Positions 11,001-20,100 of a DNA stretch of 64,000 bases are shown here, piece after piece (the first letter of the stretch is position 1; every line of letters starts with the position of its first letter). The position numbers were made by a program, and so were the translations under genes. Source of the stretch: Hirudinaria manillensis (Eukaryota; Annelida; Clitellata; Hirudinida; Hirudinidae); contig CM067535.1 of the NCBI GenBank assembly GCA_034509925.1, positions 4,775,001-4,839,000 of the forward strand, read 5' to 3'. The notes beneath the pieces were generated by a model that saw nothing but the letters and a program-made list of their open reading frames with translations, did not search any database and was not told the DNA's origin.

Positions 11001-11793
11001 CGACGACTCGCCCGGGCAGCGCGTCGTTCCCGAGAGAAGGCGATGCCTGCCCTACGATTGCAACTACCAGGTGCCTCCCGGTTACTACGGTTACTGTTCG
11101 TCCGACGACCAGTGGAGGTACGTCTATCAGCAGCATCAACATGCAGTGCAGCAACACAACCCTGGACATCCTCCTCCTCGAGGTTTCGACTTCAAGCATT
11201 CGACCGACCAGACTTCGCCGGACTGCACGAAGGTGGGTGGTCCCAGGTCGCGTAGGACGACGAGCTGATTTTGTTGAAACAATTTGAAAATGTTCGAGTT
11301 TATTGATCTGTGATTGAACATTTTCAGTCGTGATTTTGATGAATTCCAGGTCTCCAGCACCACGGACGTGGGACGTCCGGGCTCAAAAAACCCCCGACAG
11401 GACGGAGGTCGGGGTCAACACTTCGAGGCCGATTTGCTTCATCCTTTGAACCATCGCAGCAATGGCTGTTATTCGTTCAACAACTATTGGCCATATCAGC
11501 AACAATGTCATAATTTCACTCACCAGTATCTTCAACATCATCCCAATCAGAGCCATCCCCCCATCCCTCAAAACTACTATGATCATCATAATCACTATTA
11601 CTATCAACAACAACAACAACAACAACAACAGCAGCAGCAACTACAGCAGCGGATGATGCAGAACTATCCTCAACAGTTGCAAACATCAACACAACAACAA
11701 CAACAGAACATGAGGCTGAGCAGTTTGGATGCTTCGCTCATGCAGCTCAGTGCTGAGAATGACCTTTTTGCTTCCAATATGTCCATGTCCTGA
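1566..11793 (+). CDS. Gli: Gli/Ci zinc-finger transcription factor, 5' end not in hand (16 exons)
   Basis: This is the nuclear effector of Hedgehog signalling, a DNA-binding activator/repressor. Exons read from splice signals and matching phases: 1566-1799, 4242-4356, 4504-4924 (frame uncertain), 5722-5817, 6270-6539, 6709-6911, 7111-7213, 7408-7586, 7858-8007, 8130-8294, 8507-8734, 8801-8938, 9217-9378, 9525-9645, 9806-11232 and 11350-11793 (stop TGA 11791-11793). They total about 1485 codons, similar to Drosophila Ci and vertebrate Gli2/3. Seen directly: the Sufu-binding SYGHLS motif, five C2H2 fingers in Gli order with near-invariant strings ([47 protein letters not shown]), then RRxS clusters and an acidic motif. 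No start codon is assigned, because exon 1566 begins behind an acceptor and the first coding exon must lie further 5'. It converges with the titin-like gene at 13.9 kb. Confidence 0.95.
1811..1922. repeat. Second (CCAT)n tract
   Basis: About 110 bp of CCAT starting 12 bp after the donor of exon 1566-1799, inside the Gli intron. Confidence 0.95.
1975..2815. repeat. Cluster of trinucleotide repeats in Gli intron
   Basis: GAT runs (about 2187-2300, 2640-2680), TTA runs (about 2380-2540) and TCA/TCG runs (about 2760-2810). Any reading frames here (poly-D, poly-I, poly-H, poly-S) are repeat artefacts. Confidence 0.9.
2905..3470 (+). mobile_element. 5'-truncated LINE (non-LTR retrotransposon) fragment
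   Basis: 2905-3282 encodes the C-terminal end of a non-LTR reverse transcriptase protein: [69 protein letters not shown]. It ends in a natural stop and is followed by a short 3' UTR and a tail aataaatgaaattgaaatg. The match begins abruptly, as 5'-truncated insertions do. Clade (CR1/L2/Jockey-like) cannot be fixed by eye. It lies in a Gli intron, same strand. Confidence 0.85.
3471..4215. repeat. Further trinucleotide repeats in Gli intron
   Basis: GAT run at about 3474-3560, TTA run at about 3660-3705, AATAAT/AATAAA around 3840-3930, and TTA run at about 4126-4203 ending 40 bp before the acceptor at 4242. Confidence 0.9.
4242..4356 (+). CDS. Gli: Gli N-terminal exon ([11 protein letters not shown]...)
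   Basis: The acceptor ttgtttcttccag precedes 4242. The phase required by the upstream exon gives an open, Phe/Pro-rich reading ([19 protein letters not shown], then [14 protein letters not shown]). The donor gtttgg at 4357 leaves phase 2, which matches the next acceptor at 4504. The other frames either stop or do not fit the phase. Confidence 0.65.
4504..4924 (+). CDS. Gli: Gli low-complexity exon (N/Q/D-rich), internal frame uncertain
   Basis: The 5' end is well defined: acceptor ttatttgcag, then [15 protein letters not shown] in the phase set by the previous exon. The reading then runs through poly-Asn, poly-Gln and Asp-rich trinucleotide repeats. A strong donor gtaagt follows at 4925. To reach the next exon (5722) in phase, the last part must be read in the GDDDDDD frame, which is not the frame of the start. 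A short unseen intron near 4800-4840 (possible acceptor gaag), a different donor, or a repeat-length error could explain this. Confidence 0.45.
5003..5095. repeat. (AAT)n / (AAC)n microsatellite in Gli intron
   Basis: AAT runs with AAC interruptions. A GAT/GAC-rich stretch follows at about 5280-5350. Confidence 0.9.
5722..6911 (+). CDS. Gli: Gli exons with the Sufu-binding SYGHLS motif
   Basis: Three exons (5722-5817, 6270-6539, 6709-6911) join in phase. They read [20 protein letters not shown], then [16 protein letters not shown], then [19 protein letters not shown] and SGSYGHLSA, followed by a Pro-rich segment. The arrangement RKRALS...(about 45 residues)...SGSYGHLSA is the same as in vertebrate Gli proteins. 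There SYGH is the contact site for Suppressor of Fused, which holds Gli in the cytoplasm. The conserved spacing supports a working Sufu-regulated Gli. Confidence 0.9.
7111..7586 (+). CDS. Gli: Gli exons: pre-finger acidic segment and first half of zinc finger 1
   Basis: Exon 7111-7213 reads [20 protein letters not shown] and ends KMEVE in phase 1. Exon 7408-7586 continues as [11 protein letters not shown] and ends with [22 protein letters not shown], the knuckle of finger 1; the donor gtgatt follows at 7587. The acceptor at 7408 is the best of three in-frame AGs (7408, 7414, 7417), so the exon start may shift by a few codons. The intron between them is almost pure A/T and strongly palindromic. 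Confidence 0.88.
7214..7407. other. A/T-only palindromic Gli intron
   Basis: The intron before the finger-1 exon is nearly pure A/T from about 7217 to 7365. It contains ttaattaattaatt blocks and opposed arms taaattcaataatta / taattattgaattta. Confidence 0.7.
7858..8734 (+). CDS. Gli: Gli zinc fingers 1 (end) to 5
   Basis: Exon 7858-8007 finishes finger 1 (HLSDEH) and encodes finger 2 (VCQWEGC ... VVHIRRH). Exon 8130-8294 encodes fingers 3 and 4, and exon 8507-8734 encodes finger 5 (VCKAAGC ... LRKHVKTVH) plus a Gly/Ser/Asn-rich stretch. All introns here are phase 0. All zinc ligands (two Cys and two His per finger) are present, and the linkers are TGEKP type except the Gli-specific insertions in fingers 1 and 2. 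In this family fingers 4 and 5 read the GACCACCCA-type site. Confidence 0.96.
8801..9645 (+). CDS. Gli: Gli post-finger exons
   Basis: Exons 8801-8938, 9217-9378 and 9525-9645 lie between the fingers and the large 3' exon. The first is Ser-rich and ends FDDNVLVQ. The second reads [17 protein letters not shown] and ends [15 protein letters not shown]. The third starts [16 protein letters not shown] and holds [12 protein letters not shown], comparable with the TKLPPLPG stretch of vertebrate Gli proteins. Phases join throughout. The 3' end of the last exon could be 9645 (gtcggt) or 9664 (gttaat); both keep phase 1. Confidence 0.75.
9806..11232 (+). CDS. Gli: Gli large exon: PKA-type processing region and acidic motif
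   Basis: A single 1.4 kb exon. It opens [12 protein letters not shown], followed by [10 protein letters not shown] and SRRCSMPS. Such RRxS sites followed by Ser at +3/+4 are the PKA/CK1/GSK3 cluster that controls proteasomal processing of Gli/Ci. [20 protein letters not shown] resembles the vertebrate segment near the beta-TrCP degron. Further on, an Asp/Glu block leads into [16 protein letters not shown], which aligns by eye with the LVLPDDVVQYIKAH motif of vertebrate Gli2/3. The donor gtgggt at 11233 is phase 0. Confidence 0.88.
11350..11793 (+). CDS. Gli: Gli last exon, Gln-rich C-terminus
   Basis: The acceptor gaattccag precedes 11350 and phase 0 continues from 11232. The exon reads [15 protein letters not shown], then an Asn/His/Tyr region, a poly-Gln run at about 11605-11640 and again near 11690, and ends [26 protein letters not shown] with TGA at 11791-11793. 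A trinucleotide repeat follows the stop. Gln-rich C-termini are common in invertebrate activator domains. Confidence 0.85.
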   Translation, partial: VSSTTDVGRPGSKNPRQDGGRGQHFEADLLHPLNHRSNGCYSFNNYWPYQQQCHNFTHQYLQHHPNQSHPPIPQNYYDHHNHYYYQQQQQQQQQQQQLQQRMMQNYPQQLQTSTQQQQQNMRLSSLDASLMQLSAENDLFASNMSMS

Positions 11794-11828
11794 TGATGAC
11801 GACGACGACGACGACGACGATGAAGGTG

Positions 11829-11834
11829 ATTAAA
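11829..11834 (+). promoter_or_regulatory. Candidate Gli poly(A) signal (ATTAAA)
   Basis: ATTAAA, the commonest variant hexamer, lies about 36 nt after the stop. Canonical AATAAA does not occur on this strand until 13284-13289, which would give a 1.5 kb 3' UTR reaching the 3' region of the opposite gene. Neither site has other support. Confidence 0.3.
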
Positions 11835-13167
11835 GCATCTTCTTTGTTGTCATTTTGATGCTTCAAACTCTGAATGCTGGAATCTCACTGACTATGACAA
11901 CGATGACTACGCGATTGTTTCCTCAAACATCTCCGTCCGATCCAAGATGGCCGCTCCTTCCTCGGCCTTTTCTCAGCTTTCGTCTTCTGCTTTTTTTGGA
12001 CCTTTTTTCGAACTTTCGTTAATGAAAAAGTGCATGATAGAGAGATAGAGAGAGAGAAAGAGGGATTCTCTTTTGGAGACACTCTTTGTAAATTGGTCCT
12101 TCGTGCCTTCACGTTTTGCCTCCATTCAAGTATTTGACGATACTCGTCTGCCTGCTCCTCGCGGATTCGCCGGCCGCTGATATCTTAGCCATGCCCTTTA
12201 TCTCTTGATCGACTGCCTTATATGTTTAATGGTGATGATGATGACGGTCATAGAAAATTTTTCATATTATTTTTATATTCGTTACAATTGTTTTGCTATC
12301 TTTGTTGATTTGTTGATCTGCACATCTGTACACCATGTTGTTTGCCACTGTTACTCCTTTTTTGTTGTTTTCATTTGCTATCCTCGTCTACTACACGTTC
12401 TTATTGTTTTCATCGCTCTCTTTCGTGTCTCCATTTTGTTTCGGCTGGCCGCGGTTTCCACGGCAGCGGTTGATATTAATCGTTGCACGGTCTTTCTTTC
12501 GCCTTCGTTTGTCGACCTCCAGCTGCGACACCAGCAATAACACGTCGCCACGTGCTTCAAGAAGTTTTTTTATTATCGTGTGACTCGATAAGTTTGTTAT
12601 TAACGTGTTTCTTCAACATTGTTTTCTTCATGCCAATCTGTTCTTTCACTGTTTTTCTTGAGATTTTTCTTTGGTTTGGTTCTATATTGGCGATTGTTGT
12701 CGATCGATTTTATTAATAACCTCCTCTCTTTGGAGTTGGAGGTGTCATTGATATGCAATAACAACGTCATCGTTAGAGAGGAGGTCGAATGCCACCGGCG
12801 ACTCGTTTCTTGCCTGCGACTGGACTTTGCTTCGCAAACAACCATTTTATAAAATTTCCAAAATGCAAGATGGTTGCCAGGTCATGCTCTGCAACCGCAC
12901 TAAGGAATGGTGACCAAAAAAAGTCAGTCAACACCATCAGAGTGGGGGTGCATCGTTTCATCTCATGGAAATGAAATTTCAGAACAGCACGGTTGTTGAG
13001 TGCATTTGATGTCACAAACCAGTGATTTACAGGTTGGTGAAATGGTTTTTATATGTTTTAAATGCTTGTGGTAAACGAGCGCCACATCAAATCTGACTGG
13101 TGGTTCGTGCAAGGTTGTCACTGGAGTGTTAAGTACCAGGATTAGGAGCACACGAATTCTGCAATAA
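11835..13167. other. Intergenic / 3' UTR interval between convergent genes
   Basis: No coding exon, RNA gene or transposon was recognised on either strand. It holds a short GA-rich tract at about 12036-12063 and otherwise unique sequence. It probably includes the Gli 3' UTR. Confidence 0.5.
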
Positions 13168-13173
13168 TTTATT
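13168..13173 (-). promoter_or_regulatory. Candidate poly(A) signal of the titin-like gene
   Basis: TTTATT on the plus strand reads AATAAA on the minus strand, about 760 nt downstream of the proposed stop at 13936. The interval 13174-13935 has no other coding signal and fits a 3' UTR. Confidence 0.35.
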
Positions 13174-13935
13174 GATTCCAAAGATAAACAAAAAAAATTG
13201 GGGCACGGATGAGGTTATCGCAAGATTAAATATCACAAGTCGAATCAAATGTTTACTCGATAAACGAAGAAAGAAATACGTAAAATAAACTGATAAACTT
13301 TATGAATAAATAGATAAATAAACAGATAAATAAAGCTTCAGCAGCGAGGAATTTCCAAGCCATCGATTCCGTGTCGGTTCTCATCCAATCGAAATGTAGA
13401 AACTCGAGGGTCACTTCATTTGGACTCGAAAGCAACATTCGTCCTCTCGGGACCCGATCTCGGCCGACACGGAACGATCTCGAAATTCATTCACGTGCAT
13501 AATTTACCCCCAACTTACCACAGATAATTGATTATAGTTACTCGATAATAACGATGATAATAGATGCAGAGGAAATGAGTCACAAATGAAATTATCATAA
13601 TTGAGTGAAAAATGCTAATTATTCGGAGTTGTTTGACTAAAAGCACACCATAAAACCCCATCTATCGTTGGATGTCATGAAAAGTTTCAAGCGTCAAGAT
13701 TTAGAAAAGGACTCACAGTGACCCAGCTCTATTTTTGGACCGTGAGGTCCTAGGCTGATAATGGTCGTTGAATGACAGCGGACATGTGCATTCGGTGACG
13801 TGACACGAGATCAGAAAATAAATCCACAATTAAGAAATTATTCCAATGGGACAAATTAGTACTTAATAAACTCTGGCCATTCCTATAAAATCCGGAGCCT
13901 TTTCTTAGTGTGCGGCCAAATGGTCCGTCGCCTTT

Positions 13936-14102
13936 CTACCAATCGGGAAGAGCCAGGTAGTCTTGGGTTAAGGTCAAAGGTTCATCAGAGTAGGCAAGCA
14001 GTTGCCTGTTAAGCCTTGATGATGACATGATCGGCTGAAGGGGTTCAGGATATTGTTCGGATTCTCTGACAAGTGAATCTATGTTGTCCATGGTTGCTGA
14101 TT
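13936..14102 (-). CDS. Titin-like gene, last exon: 55-residue C-terminal tail
   Basis: On the minus strand the acceptor tttgtcag is followed at 14102 by an exon opening in phase 1, as required by the donor at 14554. It reads SATMDNIDSLVRESEQYPEP, then LQPIMSSSRLNRQLL, and ends LTQDYLALPDW with TAG at 13936-13938. The sequence is open, hydrophilic and unlike Ig or FN3. I assign it as the C-terminus because phase, splice site and stop agree and no further exon is needed. Family unknown. Confidence 0.65.
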
Positions 14103-17100
14103 CTGACAAATAAACAGCGGTAATATAAGCATCCTACTCAATCGTATCAAATAACATAACCCTAACTATTTTGTTTATAAAAATATATTTATTTGATATC
14201 AATAAATCCAATTTAAAGTGGTATTAGCTATGGTTAGAATAAACATAGGGTTAGGGTCAGCAGTTAAGGCTAACTAACCATTAACCCTAAACCTAACCTG
14301 TTGGCCTAACCCTAACCTGACCATTAACCCTAATCATAAATTTAGCCTTAACTATCGATTCTAACTCTAACCACTAACTCTAACTGTAATCCTAGATGGC
14401 AATTTTGCTATATTTTTGGAAAATGAGAGTATTGCAAACTTAGCCCTAACCCTAAGCATTAACTGCAAGCCTAACCCTAATCACCAACCCTAGGTGACGA
14501 ACATTCTTTTTTTCCCCAAAAATTTAATACAGACAAAGCAAGCTTGGACCAACCAAAAACTCTCTTTGGTACAATTGGTCCTTCCATTTCCAGGGGTTCA
14601 CTGAATCCAGAAGAGGTTTCAGCCTTGACCCTGAAGTTGTATAACTGGTTTTCCATCAGGTCAGTCACGCAGTATGCAGTGACATCTGGTGAACAAACAC
14701 CAGCCTGAACCCATTGGACGCTGTCTCCCTCTTGTTTTTCAATGATGTAGCGCTCGATTTGGTAAGCGCTTCCGTCATAGGGAGGAGACCAATGAAGTGC
14801 CAGCATGTTTCTGGTGACCTTGATAATCCTGAGGGGACCAGTTGGTCTGCTAGGGGGTCCTGGAATGAGAGTGTTAATCTAGATTATTTATGGTTATTAT
14901 TATTTAAATAATGCAACAACCAATCCCTCATCCCAATTATACACAATGTGCAAAATTATACAAAATATACATCTTTAGCATAATAAATTTACAAACAGTT
15001 GAAATGAATTTTGAAGAGCTACCTCCAAAGCAATAACTGACCATGAAGTTTTCTTGGAATTATTGCCTCTCTTAGCTGGGCAGGGGTACCAATACCGACC
15101 TCATTCTCTGCTGAAACCCTGAACATGTACGGAGTTCCTTCGATCAGATTTCCCACCGTGACGACGAGGTTGTCGCTCGAATCGACCTTCTTGACCTGAA
15201 ACCATGCTCCCTGACCTCCGACTTCTCTTTGTTCGACCACGTAGGTCGTGACCCTTGACCCTCCATCTCTTTCCGGTGACATCCACGACAGAGTGACGCT
15301 GTTTTCTGTCACGCCTGTCACTTCTAACATTGCTGGGGCCAATGGACGAGCTGTTCAAAAATTAATTTTTACTCCTTTATATTGGGAGCACCTCCAGAAT
15401 AAATATAAAATCACCATTATTAAATTGTTTCAAATGTCACTGCATTTAGCCAATCACTTGATTGCCTTTTCCTGGTAGGAAGCAAAAGCATTTCTCAATT
15501 GCGATCACCATTTGCATGGTAACATGGTACCCCTAAACAAAGGTGCTTCCTATTTTCTAATTCAGACTGGGTATCGAACTCAACATTCCATGATCCAACA
15601 CAAAATGCTCATAAACGTGACTACAACGATAGAAAGAATCACAGAACAGGAATAAAACGACATCTCACCGAGCATGGTTCTTGGAACGACTGGCGATGAC
15701 AGGCCGCAGGCAGGTCCCACTCCGAGCGGGTTTTCTGCCCTCACTCTGAAGTTGTACTCGAGTCCAAGAATCAAGCCACGTGCAGTGAATCGTGTCGTGT
15801 GGGGGTCCAGCTTGCCGATGAAATGCCACTTGGAAGTGACTCCAGAACCTCCCTCGCATCCTTCCTGCTGCTCGACTTGGAATCCCGACAGCGGGACACT
15901 CCCCGTGTCGAGTGGTACGTCCCATTTGAGACTGACGGAATCTTTTGTGGTCGAGTCTATTCGGAGATTCAATGGAGGTCCGGGAAGGCCTGTGGTTTTT
16001 TTGAATAGGATTTTTTTTAAATCCAAATATTTAGATAATTAATAAAAATAATAATTAGTGACAGTATTGACCATTAGTCTAACGTTGTTTATTATTAAAT
16101 TAGTAAATAACTCACTTTTAGGAAGACCCAATTCGACAGGTTCGGCGAATTCTCTGTAGTAACCGAGACCTTCGTAGTTCTCGGCTGCCACTCTGACGTA
16201 GTAGGAATTGTTGCTTTGAAGCCCCTTCAGGCAACAACTGGTCTGCCCCGGGGGTACCTCGGCCACCCTCAGCCAATGAGGACTCTTCGAATCCCTCTTC
16301 TCGACGATGTACTTCGTCACGTGACTTCCTCCGTCCGACATCGGAGCCGTCCATTCCACGGTGAGGCTGTCCTCGGTCAGACCGATCAGACGGACCGTGG
16401 CAGGGGGGCCTGGTATTGCTGGGTGGCAGGGAAAGAGGGCAGTTGAAATGCATGGCATACGTGTCAATAATATATAATAACATTATAAATGACTAGTATC
16501 TGTCTGTTTAATGGTATCATCATTATTTTTATTATTATTGAATAATATTCATATATTTTACAATCGTTAAAGAAAAATTTATGAAGAAAATGTTTCCTCA
16601 CTGTATGGAGATTTTGTCTGCACTGGTTCCCTGCCCTCTAGCGGCAAACTCCTGCCAGCCTTGTTTTTGGCGATCACGCGGAAGAAGTAGAAGCGACCTT
16701 CCAGAAGGTTCGTGACGTCACACGAACTCACGTGACCTCTGACCTCGGCGACTCTGAGCCAGTTACCGAGCTGGCCGTCGGTGACGTCGCGCTTCTCGAC
16801 GACGTAGCCAGAAACGGGGTCATTGAGTTCGAGATCAGAGTTGAGGAGATTTGGTTGCCAGGACAACGTGAGGCTGGTTTTTGTCACATTGCTCACTATC
16901 AGGGGTCCCCTTGGAGGAGCGGGAACTTCTGATATTGAATTAAATTTTATTAATTTTTTATTTATATTTATATAAAATTATATTGTATTATATTATTTTA
17001 TATCACAGTATATTGTATACCAATATACTGAGTAATGAAGGAAGTGATAATGATGTCACTGGCTGCAACAACAGAAGTGACAGAAAATTTAATATTAACT

Positions 17101-20100
17101 AACCATTGATTAAAATGGATGTTCTGCTGGGTTTTCTGGGCGGTTTCCTAGTTTCACTTTCACTTCTGTAGGTGCTACCACCTAAATAAAAATTGGTTAT
17201 TATTTTTAATAACCAAATTACTGCTAGTACTTTTACTAAAGTAGTGGCTGAAGTTCATAATTTCTGTTATTATTCATCAACATGACACACAGAGCATACT
17301 AACGTCTGAAGGAAATATCCTTTGTCACGACCGGCCTATCAGAGACCAGGGCAGGACCGACGCCCAACGAATTCTCGGCCGACACCCTGAACTGGTACCC
17401 TGTTCCTTGGATGAGATTTGTGACGGTGTAGGTGGTCGTCATCGGCTTCACTCGACCGACTCTCAACCAATGGGACGACGGTGACGGTCCGCACTTCTCG
17501 ATGACGTAAGCGCTGAGTGCTGCACCCCCGTCGTTGATTGGCGGCAGCCACGTCAAAGTCAGACAATCTTTGCCGACCTCCGTGACTCCCAAAGGACCTC
17601 TCGGAATTCCCGGTTTGCCTGGAGATAATTTCGAGTTTAATTAAAACTTCACGATTGCTTAATTAAACTACCATTTATTTGTAAGAAATACTGTGACATA
17701 ATCGCTAACAACAATAACAACCTTACAACCAACTCACCAAAAGCGTGTCTTGGCATGAATGGCTTGTCAAGGAGCAGAGGGGGCGAAGTCGAGCCCGAGG
17801 CATTCTCGGCGAGTACCCTGAATTGGTAGTCGGTGCCTTCTTTCAATCCCCTGACGACGTACGACGTTTCAGTTGAATCGACGGTGCCTGCGTAGTCCCA
17901 GTTCACCCTTCCTGCCTCTCTCATTTCGATCCTGTAGGTCGTAACCGATCCGACGTTTTCGCTGGTGTAAGGCAACCAGCTGAGACTGACGGAGTCGTGG
18001 CTGAAAGCGGTCACCGTCAACGGTCCCAGAGGAGAGATGGTGAGTTTGGTGAGAGAAGGCCTCCTGCTCAGGGAGCGCCTCTGTAGCAATTGAGTCGGAA
18101 GAGTCGTCTCCAGTTGGTCGCTTCTGCCGCAGTCGTTGACGGCAAAAACGGCAAAGTAGTAGTTGCCGCCTTCCCTCAGTCCGTCGACGACGCAACTCGT
18201 CGAGAAGCCGTCGAGCACCTTGGCCTCCTCCCAAATGTCAGTGGGTTTCTTCTTCTTGAGGACCACGTATTGCGTAATCTCGAGTCCGCCGTCATCTACA
18301 GGCGCCTGCCACCTCAGTGCAACAGAATCCCCAGTGACTCGTGAAATTTTCAGATTGGTAGGAGCCGTCGGAACATGGAAAGCTCCGCCCCCGACCACGC
18401 TTAGGACCTCGCTGCTAACCAACGGGGCGCTGTCACCGTCTCTATTTTTAGCAATGACTCTGACCTGGTAACTGCAGCCAGGCGAAAGGTTGCGGAGGAT
18501 GTGACTGGTAGTCACGCCGCTGACCACGGCTTCCCTACGCCACCTATCCCTATCCACTTCTTTGATTTCGATGACGTAAGCAATGAGAGGCGATCCCCCG
18601 ATATCCAGGGCAGCAGGGGGAAGCCACCTGACCATGGCCGAGTTCGATCCTATTTTTGAGATCAAGAGGGGCCCCTGAGGGGGTCTCGGTGGCATCGAAT
18701 GGTCGTCCATGAGTAGGGGGGTGCCCGTGTATTCAAATGAACTGACGACCTCTGGCGAGAGATCCTCTTCCCCTAGCGGGCGAACCCTAAATGCATACTT
18801 GTGTCCAGGCAGGAGTCCTGGCACTTCGTAGGATTTTGCTTTTACAGGCACCTGGAAAGATGTATTGAAATAAATAACCATAAAATTGTTGCTCATTATG
18901 ACTAAATAATTAGGTCATAATTAGGTTCAAACCTTATGAACGGGCATCCATTTCTCTTGACCTGAGAAGTCCATCTTCTCAATGAGATACCCAGTAATCG
19001 GTGAAGTGGGGCTTTCGTCTTCGTCATCCTCCGAACCCCATTCCAGAGTCACGGCCTCCTTTCTCAGCTGCCCGTACCTCAGCTGTCTGTCCCTCCTCGG
19101 GGCAACGGGCTGAGATGCCGTGATGCAGTCGGACTGAAGGGGCGGCCCGACGCCGAAGTGATTTTCCGCCGAGATCCTGAAGAAGTATTCTCCTCCCTCG
19201 TCGAGTCCTGCGACCGTGAAATCGTTGTCGTGGCCCGAGGCATAACCGACCTTGCGCCAATCGCCCCCGCTCTCGCACATCTCGATGACATAGCCGGTCA
19301 CAGGCTGTCCCTGCGCCGGGGGTCTCCATTCCAATTCGATCGAGGTCGAGCTGACCTTTGTTATCACCAGAGGTCCGAGTGGTCTTGTGGGTATGCCCCT
19401 CGATAGGCTGGTGGGTCTTTTGGGTTCTAAAATGGAGTTAGGTGGTTTCTCAAATTAAAGCATCATTTGCAGAATGATGCAGCATTAATGCAGCTGTAAT
19501 GCACACCTCTCTAATAATAGGAAATGATTAAACGAGATAAATTTCTTTTGTAAAAGAACTTACTCTTCTCTTCTGATGGCCTTTGTGGTGGTACATCATA
19601 AATGACGTAATTGAGGAACAGGCCTTCTGTGGTCTCTCCGTAGAGTCTGAACTTTATACCCAGGTCTTCCCTTACCCCAGTGACCTTGTATCTTATTTTG
19701 TAATTGATTAAAGTGGTTAATTAAAAGAACTAAACTATCACCTAAACATGCCTATCAACCTACCTGTTTATGGAGGCAGGTAACATGGCCACTTTGATCC
19801 ACCTGCAATCAGGAGGGTCCTCGAATCTCTCAAGGATGTAATTCCTCACCTGGTACTTGCTCTCCAGCATTGGTGGTTCCCATTCCAGGATGACCTCACC
19901 GAGTTGGATGTCCACGTGACGGAAGCCACGGACGCCCGGAAGCTGACCTTCTACTTCTTGACCTTGAAAATTGAATGACAAATTAATTCCATAAACTACT
20001 TCAACATTTAAATAATTATAAATAAGCAAAATATCAACGTACCTGGCCTGGATTTGGTCCTGATTGGAATAACGGTGAACCCTGGCTCACCTACTCCCAT

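Noticed and set aside
11885..12852. Several 60-110 codon open frames in the intergenic interval
   Set aside because: Low complexity or unstructured translations, no splice context, no recognised family.
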